64,000 nucleotides of DNA from Mesorhizobium sp. NZP2077. Its GTDB lineage: Bacteria; Pseudomonadota; Alphaproteobacteria; Rhizobiales; Rhizobiaceae. Below are positions 1-7,887 of this stretch, piece after piece. The DNA is taken from positions 806,001-870,000 of the forward strand of contig NZ_CP051293.1 of the NCBI RefSeq assembly GCF_013170805.1, written 5' to 3'. A program made the position numbers and the translations under genes. The notes beneath the pieces are model-generated. The model had not been told where the DNA came from. It made no database searches and saw nothing but the letters and a program-made list of their open reading frames with translations. Every line of letters starts with the position of its first letter. The stretch's first letter is position 1.

Positions 1-423
1 CAGCGTGGAAATGGCGCCGCTCGCAGCCGAGGGATCGGTCGCGTCCGCCTCGATCAGGATCTGCGGATTGTCGCCGCGCTCGACTCGGCTGGCGAAGTCG
101 GCCGGGATGGTGACGACGAAGGAGACGTCGCCGCGTGCCATCAGGAATTCCGCCTCTTCGGCGCTCGCGGTCACATGGTCGAAACGATAGTAACCCGTCA
201 CCTGCAGTGCCGAGACCATGGCGCGCGTATACTGGTCGTCGCTCATCGCCACCAGAGCCGTCGGCAAGCCCTTCGGGTCATTGTTGATGGCAAAGCCGAA
301 CAGCACCAGCTGCAGCAGCGGCACGCCAAGCATCATGGCAAAGGTGATGCGGTCGCGCCGCATCTGGATGAACTCCTTGATCAGCAGCGCGCCGAGCCTG
401 GCGAAGGAGAAGACGCTGTTCAT
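1..423 (-). CDS. ABC-2 type transporter permease, YbhS-like (partial, C-terminus outside window)
   Basis: The first 141 residues are read leftward and run off the window edge. The N-terminus (MNSVFSFARLGALLIKEF) is followed by a charged stretch and a first membrane segment at about residues 25-46. A soluble stretch with DDQYTRAMV and an ADATDPSAA segment follows, which is typical of the large periplasmic loop of YbhS/YbhR/YhhJ permeases. The start codon overlaps the stop of the upstream ATPase gene (ATGA), so the two are translationally coupled. By position it forms the membrane channel of the efflux transporter encoded by the operon to its right. The part lying outside the window cannot be judged. 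Confidence 0.88.
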   Translation of the reverse strand, partial: MNSVFSFARLGALLIKEFIQMRRDRITFAMMLGVPLLQLVLFGFAINNDPKGLPTALVAMSDDQYTRAMVSALQVTGYYRFDHVTASAEEAEFLMARGDVSFVVTIPADFASRVERGDNPQILIEADATDPSAASGAISTL

Positions 424-1340
424 GCCATGTTGTCCTTCGACCCCGACATGAACTGGATGAAGACGTCCTCCAGGCTGGTTTCGCCCGGCGCCACCGTCAC
501 GCCCTTGTGCTGCTTCTCGACATCGGCAAGCGCTGCTTCGAGCTTCTTCTTGTCGGAACCGACGACATGCAGCGTGGCGCCGAACGGCGCCACCTGGTCG
601 ACGCCGGGGCGGCCGTGCAGCTCTTCGGCCACCTTGGCGAGTTGCGGACCCTGCAGCACGAAGGTGGTCAGGCCGGCATTCTTCACCACTTCGGCAACCG
701 TGCCGGTGGCCAACATCTTGCCGTAGGAGATGTAGCTGATGCGATGGCAGCGCTCGGCTTCGTCCATGTAGTGGGTGGAGACCAGCACGGTCAGCCCGCC
801 GCTGGCGAGGCGATGGATCTCATCCCAGAACTCGCGCCGCGCCTTCGGATCGACACCGGCCGTCGGCTCGTCGAGCAGCAGCAGCTTCGGCTTGTGCATG
901 ATGCAGGCGGCGAGCGCCAGGCGCTGCTTCCAGCCGCCGGACAGCGTGCCGGCCAACTGGTTGCGGCGCGAGGTCAGGCCGAGTTCTTCCAGCGTCCTCG
1001 CAACGTACTCGCCGACCGGCTTCAACTGGTAGAGCCGCGCCACGAATTCGAGGTTCTCGCCGATGGTCAGATCTTCGTAGAACGAGAATTTCTGCGTCAT
1101 GTAGCCGACTTCGCGCTTGATGCTGAGCGAGTCGGTGCGGATGTTGAAGCCCAGCACCGTGCCTTCGCCTTCGTCCGGCGTCAGCAGGCCGCACATGATG
1201 CGGATGGTTGTCGTCTTGCCCGAACCGTTGGGGCCGAGGAAGCCGACGATCTCGCCTTCGGCGACCGACATCGTCACATGGTCGACGACGGTCTTGTCGC
1301 CGAAGCGCTTGACCAGGCCATGAACGTCGATGGCGTTCAT
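420..1340 (-). CDS. ABC transporter ATP-binding protein, YbhF-like
   Basis: A 306-residue ATPase that powers export through the adjacent ABC-2 permease. The Walker A motif GPNGSGKTT starts at residue 36. The signature is LSGGWKQRLALA, Walker B is [12 protein letters not shown] and the H-loop is STHYMDEAE; all are intact. The C-terminal third has the usual accessory domain of ABC-2 exporters. E. coli YbhF has two such cassettes in one chain; this protein has one. It overlaps the HlyD-like gene upstream and the permease downstream by 4 bases each, so it sits in a tight operon of regulator, adaptor, ATPase and permease. Substrate unknown; efflux of toxic organic molecules is inferred from gene order. 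Confidence 0.93.
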   Translation of the reverse strand: MNAIDVHGLVKRFGDKTVVDHVTMSVAEGEIVGFLGPNGSGKTTTIRIMCGLLTPDEGEGTVLGFNIRTDSLSIKREVGYMTQKFSFYEDLTIGENLEFVARLYQLKPVGEYVARTLEELGLTSRRNQLAGTLSGGWKQRLALAACIMHKPKLLLLDEPTAGVDPKARREFWDEIHRLASGGLTVLVSTHYMDEAERCHRISYISYGKMLATGTVAEVVKNAGLTTFVLQGPQLAKVAEELHGRPGVDQVAPFGATLHVVGSDKKKLEAALADVEKQHKGVTVAPGETSLEDVFIQFMSGSKDNMA

Positions 1341-2290
1341 TTTGCCGTTTCCGCAAGATCGACGTCGACGATCTGGCCTGGCTGCAGCAGGCCGGCATCG
1401 CCCTCCGGCCGTGCCTCGACCAGATAGACCAGCTTCTGCCGGTTCTCGAGCGAATAGATCACCGGCGGGGTGAATTCGGGATCGGGCGAGACATAGCTGA
1501 CGCGCGCCTTCACGTCAGGGCCGCAACCGTCGCAATGAACGCTGAGCAGGCTGCCGATCTTGACCGAGGAGAAGGCGGCCTCCGGTATGTAGACGCTGAG
1601 CTTCACCGCGCCGTCAGGCAGCATCGAGATGACCGGCGCGGTCGGGCCGGCGGTGTCGCCGGGATTGCGGATGACGTCGTTGACGCGGCCGGGCGAGGGT
1701 GCCGCCAGCACCCGTTTCGACAATCGCCATTGCGCTTGCTCCAGCGTCGACTGCGCCTGCTTGACCTGGTTGTCGGCGGCCTTGATCGTCTCGGGGCGCG
1801 CCGGCAGGCCGCCGACGGCGAGATTGGCTTCGGCCTGGCCGACCTGGGCTTCTGCCGTCTCCAGCGTCGCCGAGGCGGTGTCGTAGTCGGCCTGCGTGCC
1901 GGCGCCACGCTTGAACAGGTCGGCGGCGCGGTCGTATTTGCGCTTGGCGTCGGCCGCCTGGGCTTTCGCCATGTCGACCTCGGCCTTCAGCACGGCGATC
2001 TCTTCCGGCCGCTTGCCGACCTGCAGGTCGGCGAGCTGCGCCTGCGCCTGCGCAAGGCCGGCTTCGGCCTGTGCCACCGCGATCCTGGCGTCGGCGCTTT
2101 CCAGTGTCACCACGGGCGTGCCCGGCGTGACGCGATCGCCGCGCTTCACGGTAACTGTATCGACCTGTGCCACCTCGATGGGCGCCAGCAGCACATAGTC
2201 GCCTTCGACATAGCCGACAGCGAGCGGCGAGGCGGGCGCACAGGCACCGAAGAGCTGAGCGGCAAGCGGCAAGGAACAGAGGAAACTCAT
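1337..2290 (-). CDS. HlyD/YbhG-family membrane fusion (efflux adaptor) protein
   Basis: A periplasmic adaptor of 317 residues that links the inner-membrane transporter to an outer-membrane channel. A short N-terminal hydrophobic segment ends in GAC, so it may be a lipoprotein, although the lipobox is poor. A lipoyl-like half motif (VDTVTVKRGDRVTPG) follows, then a long Ala/Gln-rich coiled-coil hairpin of about residues 75-190, the second lipoyl half and a beta-barrel domain. The chosen start at 2290 (MSFLCSLPLA) overlaps the tetR stop by 4 bases; the open frame continues upstream only as an overlap with tetR. Order and domains match E. coli cecR-ybhG-ybhF-ybhS. Confidence 0.9.
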   Translation of the reverse strand: MSFLCSLPLAAQLFGACAPASPLAVGYVEGDYVLLAPIEVAQVDTVTVKRGDRVTPGTPVVTLESADARIAVAQAEAGLAQAQAQLADLQVGKRPEEIAVLKAEVDMAKAQAADAKRKYDRAADLFKRGAGTQADYDTASATLETAEAQVGQAEANLAVGGLPARPETIKAADNQVKQAQSTLEQAQWRLSKRVLAAPSPGRVNDVIRNPGDTAGPTAPVISMLPDGAVKLSVYIPEAAFSSVKIGSLLSVHCDGCGPDVKARVSYVSPDPEFTPPVIYSLENRQKLVYLVEARPEGDAGLLQPGQIVDVDLAETAK

Positions 2291-3033
2291 TTTTTTGATC
2301 CCATCTTGGGTTTCGATCCCATTGGGGGTTTTGATCCCATTCGGGCGGCCAGTATGGCGCTGAGATTGTCTGATACGGCAGACACCACTTTGGCCGCCTC
2401 GGCGGCGCCGATGTCGTGCCAGCCCATGCGGCGCATCACCGCCTCGCGGCCGATGCGGAAATAGATGACCTGGCCGATCAGCGTGAACACGGTGAGCCGA
2501 GTCCGCTCGCTTTCCGCCGGCTCGCCGGTCGCCTGCTCCCAGAGCTGGCACAGCCGGCGGTGTGTCGGCTCGAACACGCCGTTGTATATGCGGTCGAGCG
2601 CGGCCGTCGGATGCGACAGCTCGCGCAGCACGAATTGCACGATCTCGCCGGCCTGCGGTTGCGCCAGGATGAAGCCGCCCATCCGCTCCAGCGCCGCGAA
2701 CAGCAGCAGACGTGCCGCCTCCGGGTCGCTTGCCGTCGCGGTCTGGCCATTGCCCGGCGCCTGGCCGGCACCCAGTGCCTGGCCAGCGATTGTCTGGATG
2801 GTTTCGACGATGTAGTCGGCGGCGGCAATGCGAAGGCCTTCCTTGCCGCCGAAATGATAAGCGATCGAGCCGATATTGGCCTGCGCCTCCGCCGCGATCT
2901 CGCGGGTCGAGGTGCCGTCGAAGCCTTGCCGCCCGAACAGTTTGAGCCCCGCCTGGACGAGCGCGTCGCGGGTCAGATCGGCCGGAGAGGGGTCGCGACG
3001 GGGACTTTTGGGGTCAGGCAATTTGATCATCAT
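2287..3033 (-). CDS. TetR-family regulator, CecR-like, first gene of efflux operon
   Basis: A 248-residue repressor. The TetR helix-turn-helix lies at about residues 20-66 (GLKLFGRQGFDGTSTREIAAEA, NIGSIAYHFGGKEGL). The C-terminal ligand domain (FVLRELSHPTAALDRIY) resembles CecR/YbiH. The last 17 residues are three imperfect MGSKxx units, encoded by 18-bp DNA repeats. It is the promoter-proximal gene of the operon and starts four bases from a perfect 26-bp palindrome, so autorepression is very likely. By analogy with CecR it would respond to small toxic compounds, which is inference only. Confidence 0.92.
   Translation of the reverse strand: MMIKLPDPKSPRRDPSPADLTRDALVQAGLKLFGRQGFDGTSTREIAAEAQANIGSIAYHFGGKEGLRIAAADYIVETIQTIAGQALGAGQAPGNGQTATASDPEAARLLLFAALERMGGFILAQPQAGEIVQFVLRELSHPTAALDRIYNGVFEPTHRRLCQLWEQATGEPAESERTRLTVFTLIGQVIYFRIGREAVMRRMGWHDIGAAEAAKVVSAVSDNLSAILAARMGSKPPMGSKPKMGSKK
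2291..2345. repeat. Three 18-bp tandem repeats at the tetR 3' end
   Basis: GATCCCAT recurs at 2297-2304, 2315-2322 and 2333-2340 with an exact 18-bp period. On the minus strand each unit encodes a hexapeptide (MGSK plus two residues). The array sits directly before the start of the ybhG-like gene. Confidence 0.85.
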
Positions 3034-3036
3034 TGA

Positions 3037-3062
3037 ACTTTAATCAATCGATTGATTAAAGT
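3037..3062. promoter_or_regulatory. Perfect 26-bp palindrome, probable TetR operator
   Basis: The left half reads ACTTTAATCAATC and the right half is its exact reverse complement with no spacer. It lies four bases upstream of the TetR gene start and in the short gap before the divergent CYTH gene at 3119. It could therefore control both directions. Its AT-rich sequence stands out from the GC-rich surroundings. Confidence 0.8.
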
Positions 3063-3118
3063 CAACTTGTGCGTGGCTGTATTGCCATCCTGCGCGGCAA
3101 CCGCTTTAGTGCGCGGCC

Positions 3119-3592
3119 ATGGGCAAGGAAGTCGAACGCAAGTTCCTGGTCTCCAGCGCCGCGTGGCGGGATCTGGCCGAGGCGGAGATCCGCATTCTCC
3201 AGTTCTATCTCGCCACCGCACCTGGGCGAACCATCCGCATCCGCATCAGCGATGGCGCTTCCGCCAAGCTGACGCTCAAATTCGGCAGCAAGGCGCGCGA
3301 GCGTGACGAATTCGAATATCCGATCCCGCTGGCGGAGGCGGTGGAGATGCTGGATTTCGCCCTCGGGCGTGTCATCGAGAAGACACGTCATCATGTTAGG
3401 CATCGCGGCCATCTCTATGAAGTCGACGTCTTTGGCGGTGCACTCGCGGGACTTGTGGTGGCCGAACTCGAGACGCCGGAAGACGTGCCGGACGAAATGC
3501 TGCCTAACTGGCTCGGCCGTGAAGTGACCGGCGAGCAGAAATTCTACAACGCGTCGCTCGCCCTCGGGGGGATACCGGAGATCGCCGCATGA
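3119..3592 (+). CDS. CYTH-domain protein (triphosphate tunnel metalloenzyme family)
   Basis: A 157-residue single CYTH domain. The hallmark ExExK motif is at residues 4-8 (EVERK). Alternating charged residues along strands (RTIRIRI, KLTLKFG, ERDEFEY, EKTRHHV, EVDVF, VVAELE) form the expected phosphate-binding tunnel. Members hydrolyse inorganic triphosphate or thiamine triphosphate, or cyclise ATP; the sequence alone does not choose. It overlaps the CHAD gene by 4 bases (ATGA), giving as two proteins what E. coli YgiF carries as one CYTH-CHAD chain. A role in triphosphate or polyphosphate handling is inferred. Confidence 0.9.
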   Translation: MGKEVERKFLVSSAAWRDLAEAEIRILQFYLATAPGRTIRIRISDGASAKLTLKFGSKARERDEFEYPIPLAEAVEMLDFALGRVIEKTRHHVRHRGHLYEVDVFGGALAGLVVAELETPEDVPDEMLPNWLGREVTGEQKFYNASLALGGIPEIAA

Positions 3593-4533
3593 GCTTTCGC
3601 ATCGACCCGCGCCTGCCGCTGACCGGCGAGGTCAGGCGCATCCTTGCCGAGGAAATCGGCAAGGCAGTCCAGCATCTGGATGCGGCGCGCAGCCGGCCGG
3701 AACAGGGGCTGCACAAATGCCGCAAGCGGCTGAAGAGCGCGCGTGCCTTGCTGCGGCTGGTTCATTCCGGAGACGAAACATTCTGCACGACGGAGAACCA
3801 GTGCTATCGCAACGTGGCGGCTCTGCTTGCCGGCCCGCGCGAGGCGACGGCGCTGATCGAGACCGTCGACCGGTTGGCGGCAGCTTTTCCCAAGGACAGC
3901 GCCGATGGCGGGCTCGATGCCGTGCGCGACAGGCTCGTCGCCCGTCAGCACGATCTGCATGAAGGCGCTGGCCTCGAAGCAGCGATCGGCGCGGCGACCG
4001 CGGCTTGCGAAGACGGCATCAAGCGGATCGAAAGCCTGGCCTTGCCGGACCAGCCGGAACAGGCGGCCGATGTGCTTGCCGAAGGCGCCCGCGTCACCTT
4101 GCGCCGTGCCAGGAAGGCGCTCGACAGGGCCGGCGCGCGCGGCGAGGCCAATGATTTCCACGATTTGCGCAAGGCGGCCAAGACGCATGGCATGCACCTG
4201 TCGCTGCTCGGCAGGCTCTGGCCGACGCCGATCAAGGCGCGGCGCAAGGCGGTCGATGCGCTGGGCGAACGGCTCGGCGAACTGCATGATTTGTTCGTCA
4301 TGCGCGCGCTGCTCGAGGCGGACGACGAGCCGCTTGGGCCGCACGAGGACACAAAGCTTCTCGGCAAGCTCTTGAAGCGCTCGGAAAAGAGCCTGCGGAA
4401 ATCCTGCCTTGCCGAGGCCGCCGAGCTGTTTGGCGACAACCCCAAGCACTCGACGAAGAAGCTGGCCCGCAAGGTGCGCGATGACCTTGCCAGCCCGGCG
4501 CCGCACGACGAGACGAGCGCTGCCGCGGGCTGA
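3589..4533 (+). CDS. CHAD-domain protein
   Basis: A 314-residue, all-helical CHAD protein. The conserved basic/His helices are visible: LHKCRKRLKSARALLRL near residue 40, DFHDLRKAAKTHGMHL near 190, and ALGERLGELHDLFVM near 225. CHAD domains bind polyphosphate through these Arg/Lys/His faces. Translation is coupled to the CYTH gene upstream through an ATGA overlap, so the two products probably act on the same phosphate polymer. The C-terminal tail is Lys-rich (KKLARKVRDD). Confidence 0.9.
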   Translation: MSFRIDPRLPLTGEVRRILAEEIGKAVQHLDAARSRPEQGLHKCRKRLKSARALLRLVHSGDETFCTTENQCYRNVAALLAGPREATALIETVDRLAAAFPKDSADGGLDAVRDRLVARQHDLHEGAGLEAAIGAATAACEDGIKRIESLALPDQPEQAADVLAEGARVTLRRARKALDRAGARGEANDFHDLRKAAKTHGMHLSLLGRLWPTPIKARRKAVDALGERLGELHDLFVMRALLEADDEPLGPHEDTKLLGKLLKRSEKSLRKSCLAEAAELFGDNPKHSTKKLARKVRDDLASPAPHDETSAAAG

Positions 4534-4588
4534 CAAGGCGCCGACGCGCTGGCACTTCTCCGCCGAGCCGTGCTAGTCACGCTCTACC

Positions 4589-5416
4589 ATGACCGAGCCC
4601 AGCAACACGCTTCTGGATCGACTTGGCCGCTGGCTCGCCGGCCGGCTGCAGGAAGAATCCTCCGGCTATGAGCCGTACACGCCGTCCGACCCTGAAACGC
4701 TGCGCCGCACGCTGGAACCCGGCGACATCCTGCTGATCGAGGGCAACCAGAAGATCTCGGCGGCGATCAAGTACCTCACCCAGTCGACCTGGTCGCATGC
4801 GGCCTTTTATGTCGGTGATGCCTTGCCCGAGCCGGAAGACGGCTCCGAGCGACGGCGGCTGATCGAGGTCACGCTCGGCGAAGGCTGCGTGGCGGTGCCA
4901 TTGTCGCGCTATCGCACCTACAACACCCGCATCTGCCGGGCGAGCGGGCTGACACCGGACGACCGCGACAAGGTCGTCGCCTTCATGATCGGCAAGCTTG
5001 GCCTGAAATACGACCTCAAGAACATTTTCGACATGTTGCGCTATTTCCTGCCTACGCCACCAGTGCCGGTGCGCTGGCGCCGCCGTATGCTGGCCTTCGG
5101 CTCCGGCGACCCGACGCGGGCCATCTGCTCCTCGCTCATCGCCGAGGCCTATGGCCAGATCCACTACCCGATCCTGCCCGAAATCACCCGCGTCCCCGGC
5201 CGCGCTTCGGCACAGTCGACTTATATGCGCAAGGAAATCCTGCACATTCGCCATCACTCGCTCTACACGCCGCGCGACTTCGACCTGTCTCCGTTTTTCC
5301 GCATCGTCAAGCCGACGCTGGAATATGGTTTCGACTACCGGCAGATGGTCTGGGACGACCAGGCAAGCACAGACGCCGAAGCCGCAAAGGCTGGAGCAAT
5401 TGCCTCAGACACGTGA
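4589..5416 (+). CDS. YiiX/YebB-type NlpC/P60-like cysteine hydrolase
   Basis: A 275-residue protein of the permuted papain-fold (YiiX) group. The N-terminal half has EPGDILLIEG and the histidine motif STWSHAAFYVG (His70). The catalytic cysteine motif AICSSLIAEAYG lies at Cys180. Such enzymes cleave peptide-like or acyl bonds in the envelope or act on lipids; the substrate is not predictable. No signal peptide is seen. It is 55 bases downstream of the CHAD gene on the same strand and may be co-transcribed. Confidence 0.8.
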   Translation: MTEPSNTLLDRLGRWLAGRLQEESSGYEPYTPSDPETLRRTLEPGDILLIEGNQKISAAIKYLTQSTWSHAAFYVGDALPEPEDGSERRRLIEVTLGEGCVAVPLSRYRTYNTRICRASGLTPDDRDKVVAFMIGKLGLKYDLKNIFDMLRYFLPTPPVPVRWRRRMLAFGSGDPTRAICSSLIAEAYGQIHYPILPEITRVPGRASAQSTYMRKEILHIRHHSLYTPRDFDLSPFFRIVKPTLEYGFDYRQMVWDDQASTDAEAAKAGAIASDT

Positions 5417-5497
5417 TGGCTTCGGCCTGGGTCAGGACATGCCCCTATAGCGCGGCCTATCCGGCCGAGGTGCAGGCGTCTCACATGGCGGCCTACA

Positions 5498-6910
5498 TCA
5501 TGCCGAAACCGCAACGGCGCCCTGGTTTTCGGCTCTCTGTTCGACCCAGACATGGACCGGTTCGTCCCGGCCGCGGATGCTCACCGGCCCATGATCGCGC
5601 GCATTCAACTGTGTCGTGGGCGATTCCGCCTTCGCGGCCTCGATCAGTCGTGACCCAAAGCAGATATTCGCCTGAAGCTCACGGCAGAGCGACTGCAAAC
5701 GGCTGGCGACGTTGACGGTGTCGCCCACCACCGCGAAGGACAGATTGCGCTCGCTGCCGACCGCGCCGATGACGACTGCGCCATATTGTGCACCGATTCG
5801 AACGTCCAGCGGCGGATATCCCCTGGAAACCCGCTGCACATTCCAGTCTTCGAGAGTGGCGATCATCGCTTCAGCGCACTGGATGGCGCGAGTCGCGTCG
5901 TCATGGCTGGCTTGCGGAACCCCGAATGTCGCCATGATGCAATCGCCGATATAGTTATCGACGGTGCCATTGTGGTCGAAAACGACCTGCTCCATGCGAC
6001 GGTGGAACTGACGCAGAAGTTCGAACACAGCTTCGGCCGGATGATCCTCGGAATAGTGTGTGAAGCCGACGATGTCGGCGAACAGAACCGCGATATCCTG
6101 CCGGCGGACCGGACCGAAGGGCTCGTCATCCGTGGCGAGCTGATCGACGACGTTGGGCGAAAAATGCCTGGCGAGATTGGCGCGGGCGCGCTCTGCCTTG
6201 ACATAGTCTTCCGACAGATGTCGGGAACGAGAGACGACCAGCGCCATGATCGCGCCGATAATCAGCACAACCAAGACGTTGGTCGCCTGCGCGAACGTAT
6301 CGACGAAATTGGGGTTGAGATAGAGGTTCAGTCGCTCCGTCATCGGCATCGAATAGAGGTTCGTCGCCGGAATGACGGTTCCCGGATGAAATACCACCCA
6401 TCCCACCCCGATCGCCCACGTCACGGCCGCGAGCGCGCCGAGATAGAGCGCCAATCGTGTCGAAAGGGTCTGCGCGCCAAGGCATACGAAAATCAGCAGG
6501 AATTTGAAGCTGCCCTCGCGCAGTTGCATCGCGGCCGGCGCGACCTCCAGGGAAAACGGGTTGGGCGTCACCAGCAGAATGGTCAACAGAATGATGTCCA
6601 GCGTACCGACGAGGTAACCGATCCACCATGGCGCCGCGCGACGGCGCGCAAAGAGAAACTGGATCAGGCCGACGAGCTGGAACAGCACGAGGCCCGCCAG
6701 CACGAAGAGCAGTGAGGCATCCCAGCGGCTGATCAATGAAAAGAAGCAGGAGATCACAGCGAGCGATGCCGTACGCGCCCAGAACTGCAATGCAGCACCC
6801 TGGCGTTCTGCGCGTTCCCGCAAATTTTTCAGGCGCGAATAGCGGCGAAGTTCAAGCGTTGGTGCGGTCGGCATAGGATCACTTCGATTTGACGGGGACG
6901 TGTCACGCAT
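5498..6910 (-). CDS. Membrane-anchored class III nucleotide cyclase
   Basis: About 470 residues. The N-terminal half has roughly six membrane segments (residues 45-225). The C-terminal class III catalytic domain begins near residue 260. Metal-binding Asp motifs are present (FADIVGFT and DNYIGD), as is the VGDTVNVASR motif with the transition-state Arg. The position that is Lys in adenylate cyclases (DKYIGD) is Asn here, and the partner Thr/Asp position is Ala (FAVVGD), so substrate preference is uncertain. Starts at 6910, 6874 or an upstream TTG at 6940 are possible; 6910 was kept, and 6874 has a GAAG ribosome-binding site. It is convergent with the preceding hydrolase gene. Confidence 0.9.
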   Translation of the reverse strand: MRDTSPSNRSDPMPTAPTLELRRYSRLKNLRERAERQGAALQFWARTASLAVISCFFSLISRWDASLLFVLAGLVLFQLVGLIQFLFARRRAAPWWIGYLVGTLDIILLTILLVTPNPFSLEVAPAAMQLREGSFKFLLIFVCLGAQTLSTRLALYLGALAAVTWAIGVGWVVFHPGTVIPATNLYSMPMTERLNLYLNPNFVDTFAQATNVLVVLIIGAIMALVVSRSRHLSEDYVKAERARANLARHFSPNVVDQLATDDEPFGPVRRQDIAVLFADIVGFTHYSEDHPAEAVFELLRQFHRRMEQVVFDHNGTVDNYIGDCIMATFGVPQASHDDATRAIQCAEAMIATLEDWNVQRVSRGYPPLDVRIGAQYGAVVIGAVGSERNLSFAVVGDTVNVASRLQSLCRELQANICFGSRLIEAAKAESPTTQLNARDHGPVSIRGRDEPVHVWVEQRAENQGAVAVSA

Positions 6911-6978
6911 TCGGCAAACCCGCCCTCTACAGTCTGGCAAATCCGTGTGCGAATTCTATCATGAATATTGGTGCCGGA

Positions 6979-7773
6979 TCAGGCCGGCAAGGGACGGCGC
7001 CCCTTTGCAGGAACGGCGGGCTGGGCACCCGCATCGCGCGGGTGCGGGCCGATCGGCATGATCGCGGGGAACGGCGTCGCCCCAAAGGCAAACGTGAATT
7101 TGTAGCCGGTCAGCGCGTCCTCGGGCGTCGTGTGCTGATCGTGATGGGCGAGCAGTTTGGCGCGTTCGGCCAGCTCTTCGGCCTCGCGGCGCACCATCTC
7201 CGCCGTCTCCGGCCGCATCCGCCTGGAGAAGCTGACGAAGGTCGCCTCCTTCTCGATATGGGTGATGGCCCAGCCGATGAAATTCTTGTTGGTCATCTCG
7301 AACAGCGGCCTGAGCGGCCCCTCGAAATTCCACTGGATCGGCGTCTCGACCAGCAATCTTGCCGAAAGACCCCGGCCGAGCGCGATCAGGCCGAGTTCCT
7401 CGAGGTCACGCAGGTAAAGGAACATCGAGGCTTCGCTCAGGCCTTGCGAACGCATGATGCCTTCGGGCGTGAATTTTTCCGACAGCATGACGAAGATGAA
7501 CAGCAGCGCCGGACGGCCGGCGAGCCGGCGCTCGATCTCGGGCGCGATGTGGTTGACCGGTCCCGGCCCGCGGTTCATCGAGCCGAGCACGTTTTCCAGC
7601 TCGACGCCGGCGGCGGTGCAGATCTCCATCAGCCGGTCGAGCTTGCAGTTCTTCTCGTGGAAGATGCGCTTCACCGTCGGCTCGGAAACGCCCATGCGTT
7701 CGGCAAGTTCGCGATAGGTGACGCCCCTGGCCTTCAGCGTCCGCTTCAGCGCCTCGAAGATCAGACCGTTCAT
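6979..7773 (-). CDS. XRE-family helix-turn-helix regulator with C-terminal sensor region
   Basis: A 264-residue protein. The Cro/C1-type HTH is at about residues 5-60 (TYRELAERMGVSEPTVKRIF). A winged-helix-like stretch follows (FTPEGIMRSQGLSEASMFLYLRDLEELGLI), then a region of unknown function. The start at 7773 is preceded by GAGGTG at good spacing; a GTG nine bases upstream is the alternative. It is divergent from the secreted beta-propeller gene at 7888. The 110-bp gap holds repeated TCGATAC motifs, so it probably controls itself and that neighbour. Confidence 0.85.
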   Translation of the reverse strand: MNGLIFEALKRTLKARGVTYRELAERMGVSEPTVKRIFHEKNCKLDRLMEICTAAGVELENVLGSMNRGPGPVNHIAPEIERRLAGRPALLFIFVMLSEKFTPEGIMRSQGLSEASMFLYLRDLEELGLIALGRGLSARLLVETPIQWNFEGPLRPLFEMTNKNFIGWAITHIEKEATFVSFSRRMRPETAEMVRREAEELAERAKLLAHHDQHTTPEDALTGYKFTFAFGATPFPAIMPIGPHPRDAGAQPAVPAKGRRPLPA

Positions 7774-7799
7774 GGCATGCACCTCTTGCCAGCGATTTC

Positions 7800-7848
7800 G
7801 TATCGATACTCGATACTAGTGGTAATCGAGCTTCCAGAAAAGTATCGA
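7800..7848. promoter_or_regulatory. Repeated TCGATAC motifs between divergent genes
   Basis: A 10-bp palindrome GTATCGATAC lies at 7800-7809. It is followed directly by TCGATAC at 7810-7816 and by the inverted copy GTATCGA at 7842-7848. The cluster sits in the gap between the XRE gene and the beta-propeller gene and is a likely operator. Confidence 0.6.
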
Positions 7849-7887
7849 AAATCCTAGCTCTCCGCCTGTCATCACAGGAGAACAGCT

